A stretch of 64,000 nucleotides of DNA from contig NC_084838.1 in the NCBI RefSeq assembly GCF_033115175.1, forward strand, positions 62,154,468 to 62,218,467, written 5' to 3'. Under the pieces are notes generated by a model. It was not told the origin of the DNA, did no database searches, and saw only the letters and a list, made by a program, of their open reading frames with translations. A program made the position numbers and the translations under genes. Positions 59,600 through 64,000 of this stretch are shown here, in pieces (within the stretch, counting starts at the first letter, position 1; every line of letters begins with the position of its first letter). This DNA comes from Lepus europaeus. Its lineage: Eukaryota; Chordata; Mammalia; Lagomorpha; Leporidae.

Positions 59600-60198
59600 T
59601 AAATGCTGCTCAGTTTCTTCCTTTGACCATGAAAGCCATAGTCTTTAAGAACTTGGTGAAGTCATGGTCTGTTTTGTAACTAGGAGCAAGAAAAGAAAGT
59701 TCAAACAGTACCTTGGTCAACCAGTGTCATCAACCTCAAGTTACAGACATTTCTGTAATTGTTTAAAAGAAAATCACAGAATTACAACTGAAAGAAATTT
59801 CTCCTGTTGGTGGAAGAATCCAGCTCCTGGTTTTCATTTGCTGTGTACACACTAATGCCATTAAGGAATAATTTCTGTTTGTATACCTCTTCAGGAATAT
59901 TCGAAGGTTTTCAAATGATGTTGTTTCTTGGTGAAGTAAAATTTGTCTGGATGAAGCTATTTGTACTGTGGGCATGATATAGCACCTTAAGAGTTGGGCA
60001 ATCTTTATGGTTCATGATTTTTGTGATGAGACAAAGCTTCACTTACCATCATGATTTAAACCTTTCTATATAAGTATGCACTGCAATACAGGAATGTTGC
60101 CGAAGGCACTGAAATAAATGTCTTCCACAAAAGTTGTTGACATTGTGAGAACTGGGGCCATCAATTATCATCTTGTAAATAAACGGGACCAAAAAAAA
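59600..60198 (+). pseudogene. Possible processed retrocopy of an unidentified transcript
   Basis: The segment ends with 'aataaa' at 60178-60183, 7 bp before an A8 run (60191-60198), the layout of a reverse-transcribed mRNA 3' end. The sequence after the A run ('taattcttgtctaa') weakly resembles 59588-59601 ('taatactttgtctt'), a possible decayed target duplication. A 63-codon frame at 59664-59855 is unidentified. The parent gene is not recognised, and it could equally be unique sequence with a chance signal. Confidence 0.25.
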
Positions 60199-61004
60199 TA
60201 ATTCTTGTCTAATTTTTGTCTAATCGTATCTTTGATTTGCTTCACTGAACTCTAGGCAGAAGTTTTAATATTTTGGAATCCAGAAAAGTGCCTGCTGAAT
60301 ATTTTGACAAAATTTTTTCATTCATAATATGGCCTATGTACAGATTTGGTCTCATAATAACATTCATTCAATAATTATGTTTTTATGAATAATGAAATAA
60401 ATCTTTTGTTTCTAGGTTCTACAATTGTTGTGATGGATGTTGGTTAAAAAAAAAGTTAAAAAAGGAATAAAAGAAACAAATCCTGAATTCTTTTGGCAGA
60501 CAAACTGATACTTGGGAAAAAAGAATAGAAGATCACTATGTGAAATTTCTACTGCTGAGAGGATGTATTCTTAGCTGACAAAGGGTCAGTTTCTTTGCCT
60601 CCAGCAATCTACAGACATCTAGAAACAAGCAGTATGTTTGAGATTTGTACCTGCCAGGGGGATATTAAGTTCACAGTGTGGATTTACCCTCCTTCCTTAA
60701 AGACATTGTAGAGATTGAAGAGGCAGATGTCCTTAAATGCTTTTTTTGCAAGGTCACTGTGTGCATAGCTCTTCATAGTGGCTTCCCCTCAATAACTTTA
60801 AACTGAAGCAAATTAATTTAGTCCCATAGGCCTTAAAAATTTTAGGATTCCTTAACTCAGTCTCCCTTGATTAATCAAATGTCCAGGATCCACTTGTATT
60901 TGTTCTTTTGCCTTTTGTGGGTTTGGACTTTGGAGACTCATGAACATCAACTTTAAAGACAAGATTAACAGGATGTAAAAGACAACCTAAAAGATAACAA
61001 ATGG
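60199..61004. other. Unassigned sequence
   Basis: Nothing recognised. Confidence 0.5.
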
Positions 61005-61315
61005 GGATGGACATTTGGCCTGGTGATTGGGATGCAGTAGGGAAACTTGTATCTCACGTTGGTGTGCTTGGGTTCAAGTCTGGTTCCACTTCAGAATCTG
61101 GCCTCCTGTTACTGTGCTCCCTGGGGGCATCAGGTGATGTCTTCCTTGACTGAGTCTCTACTACCAATGGTAAACTTATATTGAGCTCCTGGCTCCCAGC
61201 TTTAGTCTGACCCAGTCCTAGCTGTTGTGGGCATTTGGAGGATTAGCTGGCAAAGGTAAGGTCTCTGTTTCTGTTTCTGTCTCTGTGCTTCTCAAGTAAG
61301 TTAAAAAAGTAATAA
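61005..61315 (+). mobile_element. C-repeat SINE, old
   Basis: Sense copy: 'gtgtgcttgggttcaagtct', 'ggcatcaggtgatgtcttcc', 'ctcctggctcccagcttta', CT block and 'ctcaagtaagtt' tail. Confidence 0.8.
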
Positions 61316-61589
61316 AATATAACATACACATTCCAATGCCTTACTTTGAACCTACTTTTCAGGTTCTAGAATGTCATCTCTACCCTATGCATTTTTGGTG
61401 TGTCAGGTATATTCAGGCAACCAAAAACTAAAACATAGGTATAATAACAAACCAAAAACCCTTCAAATGAAACACTTCAAATAATTCTGGTCAAAGAAAA
61501 AATATGTGGTAAATTATATACAGAAGCTAAATTATCATGATGTATTTTCAGAAACACTTCTTTTCTTTAAAAAGATCAGCTAGGGTAGA

Positions 61590-61890
61590 ATTTTGTAAGA
61601 GCAGTTAAGTTTCTGCTTGGGATGCCTACATCACATTTTGGAGTGCCTGGGTTCAATTCCTGATTCCTCTGCTTATTACGCAGCTTCCTGCTAGTATGCA
61701 CCTTGGGGGGTAGCAGGTGATGTTTCAGGTCCTTGTGTCCCTGCAACTCATGTGGGAGAATAAGATTGAGTTCCAGGATCCAGGCTTTGGCCTAGCACAG
61801 TCCTGACTGTTGTAGGCATCTGGGGAGAGAATCAGTGGATGGGAAATCATTCTGTGTCTTTAAAATAAAAATAAAAATGAATAAATACAT
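61590..61890 (+). mobile_element. C-repeat SINE, old
   Basis: Sense copy: 'ggagtgcctgggttcaattc', 'gtagcaggtgatgtttcagg', 'agagaatcagtggatggga', tail 'aaataaaaataaaaatg'. The same old subfamily as the copy 600 bp upstream, same orientation. Confidence 0.82.
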
Positions 61891-62139
61891 TTTTTATAAA
61901 GAGACCAGCTTTAAGAAAGGGAACTTAATGGAGCTGAGCTGCAAAGCTATCTCCTATGTAGCACTCTTAAGCTTAAAGAATTTTAATATTTGGCAAAAAG
62001 TAATTTTGTGTAATATTGAATATGGAAGTTTTAGAAATATTACTAGAAATTTTGCTGTCTGACATTAGAGATGAAGTGGTAGATTGATATTAAATATCTA
62101 CCCTTTCTTTACTCTTACTATTTGTAGTTTATCTCTGCA

Positions 62140-62575
62140 ATTCTTCACATTCAAAGCTGAGGTGTATTTCCCCACACCTTGAATCTACCCTTTGCTAAGG
62201 AAAAAGATATGGTGGAAGTGATGGGGTGCCAATTTTAAACTGAGGCCCCAAAAGGCTTGCAAGTTACCACCCATTCTCTTCAACTATGCAATTTGCATGA
62301 GAAAAAGTCTGGGCTCAGCTGCTGGAGGATGCCACTGTGCACAGCAGAAGTTGATCATGTAGCTTGGGCCATCTTGGGTCAGCAACTCTCCAACTAACCT
62401 ATTAAATTCTGAATATAGATGCACAGGCATAGCCTGCGGACATTTCCTGAGTCCAACCTAGGTTTTCAGAACTGCATAGCTGGCCCATAGACTCATGAGA
62501 AATAATAACTAGCTTTTTACATCACTATGCTTTAGGGTGGTATTACTATGTTTACGGTGATATGATTAATGATGT
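62140..62575 (+). mobile_element. Ancient mammalian LTR (MaLR-like), sense
   Basis: 'aggtgtatttccccacacc', 'atatggtggaagtgatgggg', 'ccatagactcatgagaaata' and 'gctttagggtggtattac' follow the same LTR order as the 43.9 kb copy. Confidence 0.6.
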
Positions 62576-62675
62576 GGATATCTAATTAGCTTGCATGTCC
62601 TTTAAATGAACAAGAGGGCTCATAGTATTAATAATATATATTTCATAAGGCTTATGATCTACAAGGCACTTTGTA

Positions 62676-62790
62676 AGAGGGTCTTAATGAAATTTATGGG
62701 AAATTCTGAAGAAACTATACATGGATTTCAAAAGTGTTACATCAAAATAAATGTAATTTAATCCCATTTCCATGAATTTTTATGTACCCA
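62676..62790 (+). mobile_element. Mariner-type MITE
   Basis: 'agagggtcttaatgaaattt', 'ctatacatggatttcaaaag', 'gttacatcaaaataaatg' and right end 'tttccatgaatttttatg' keep the family order. Confidence 0.7.
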
Positions 62791-62872
62791 TTTATATATT
62801 ACCTTTTAATCTATGCAGGATATTCTTTCCAATGTACTACTCTGAATCTCTCTAGTAACATAACTGAATCTT

Positions 62873-63261
62873 TTTTTTTTTTTGATAGGCAGAGTTAGAC
62901 AATGAGAGAGAGACAGAGAGAAAGGTCTTCCTTTTTCCGTTGGTTCACCCCCCAATGGCCGCTGCGGCTGGCGTGCAGCAGCCGGCGTGCTGCTGCCAGC
63001 GTGCTGCTGCCAGCGCACCACGCTGATCCGAAGCCAGGAGCCGCTGGTCCGAAGCCAGGAGCCAGGTTCTTCCTCCTGGTCTCCCATGCGGGTGCAGGGC
63101 CCAAGCACTTGGGCCATCCTCCACTGCACTCCCGGGCCACAGCAGAGAGCTGGACAGGAAGGGGAGCGACCGGGACAGTATCCGGTGCCCCAACTAGGAC
63201 TAGAACCTGGGGTGCCAGCGCCACAGGCAGAGGATTAGCCTATTGAGCCATGGCGCCAGCC
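62873..63261 (-). mobile_element. Young CSINE with an expanded GC core, with TSD
   Basis: Antisense copy with tail, core and head 'gagccatggcgccagcc'. TSD 'cataactgaatctt' (14 bp) at 62859-62872 and 63262-63275. The core carries tandem copies of 'gcgtgctgctgcca' (62986-63012 region) and of 'tccgaagccaggagcc' (about 63027 and 63048), lengthening the element by about 50 bp. Confidence 0.96.
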
Positions 63262-63275
63262 CATAACTGAATCTT

Positions 63276-64000
63276 AAGATCAATCTAGATACTTCCCATG
63301 AGTACATTTATTTTTTAAACAAAATAATCCTATCCAGTCACATCTACTAAATTATTAGAGGAAATGAAAAGTTAGTGCTAAGATGAGAGATGTGAGAAAA
63401 ATTCTCCTTAAGTGTTCAATATGTTTTTATATCCTCTATAATCCTTTTTCACATTTAACAGTATTTTCATGAATATACATCCTACACTTATACATATAAA
63501 AAGCCAGATAAAACAAAACCCCCAGAGAGAATATGAACTCCAGAAGCCTTTCTTGCACATTTTATCAATCTTCAGAAAATCTTGACAATTTTCTCTAACA
63601 ACTTTTAGTTGCTTGAAAACCAATATAGTTCTCATAATGAACTAAGTAATTTACTGTATTGTTTTTTCTGACAGACATTTAGCATATGAATCATGAATAC
63701 CTCGAAGATGCTCCTGAACAGAAATAAAACAGTAAGTTGTAATTTCCAAACTATTTAGATAAATACTAAAAGTGGCTTTGGAAAATGATGCAAATTAGCC
63801 AGCCAGTTTAGCAGTCATAGGGGCCTACAATGCTGACAAAGTTGTCCGTTGAGCTTGTCCCTAGAATGTTTCTTTGGTTTAGCATGACCTAGAAAAGACA
63901 CAAAAGCTTTGAGATGTTTACAGAGGTTGGAGGAAAAGTGGAAAGGAGAGGGAAAAATGAGGAGTTGGGATGAGAAACCAGGTGCAAAATTTTTCTTACT
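63276..64000. other. Unassigned AT-rich sequence
   Basis: No repeat or gene recognised up to the window edge. Confidence 0.5.

Overview
This window looks like an AT-rich, gene-poor stretch of a lagomorph nuclear genome, most likely rabbit (Oryctolagus) or a close leporid. The diagnosis rests on about 40 copies of the tRNA-derived lagomorph C-repeat SINE (CSINE) and two pieces of the leporid-type L1 3' UTR with its C-rich/G-rich tract. The background also holds old mammalian repeats (L1M, L2, MIR, MLT1/MaLR LTRs, hAT and mariner MITE remnants). No protein-coding exon, tRNA, rRNA, CRISPR array, operon or bacterial feature was found. Every open reading frame above about 60 codons lies either in a SINE or other repeat, or in unremarkable AT-rich sequence. 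Family names come from recall of consensus sequences, not from a database search, and most boundaries are good to about 5-20 bases.

Layout. 1-2150: antisense 5' part of an ancient L1. 3.4-13.9 kb: a dense SINE field with an L2 interrupted by a MITE and a SINE, and two MIRs. 15.4-17.4 kb: sense L1M 3' end carrying a nested MLT1 LTR and a half MITE. 17.8-18.6 kb: repeat-free, relatively CpG-rich sequence. 18.6-27.5 kb: L2, MIR and old SINEs with long unassigned gaps. 27.5-31.4 kb: two SINEs sharing one target site, an antisense L1M split by a young CSINE, a leporid L1 3' UTR and a SINE nested in a SINE. 33.1-35.4 kb: sense L1M, then an inverted near-identical copy of the 29.1-29.6 kb segment that lacks the young CSINE. 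38.0-39.6 kb: a 5'-inverted L1 with a young CSINE inside. 39.7-40.6 kb: a second leporid L1. 43.9-51.5 kb: an ancient LTR, a MITE pair and more SINEs, several with GA microsatellites. 52-54 kb: antisense L1M. 54-64 kb: four young or old SINE clusters, hAT remnants, another ancient LTR, a possible retrocopy and a MITE.

The elements do not form a functional pathway. The history is one of successive retrotransposition, which can be ordered from nesting and target-site duplications: L2/MIR/MER5/MLT1 and L1M first, then mariner MITEs, older C-repeats, leporid L1, and last the GC-rich young CSINEs at 29.2, 38.1, 40.6, 50.0, 54.1, 57.5 and 62.9 kb. The most informative observations are the inverted filled-site/empty-site paralogues (29.1 versus 34.7 kb), a hairpin with the signature of a template switch at 4.65 kb, three copies of one target site around two SINEs at 27.5-28.3 kb, and a young CSINE with a multiply duplicated GC core at 62.9 kb. 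I see no evidence for an undescribed biological system.
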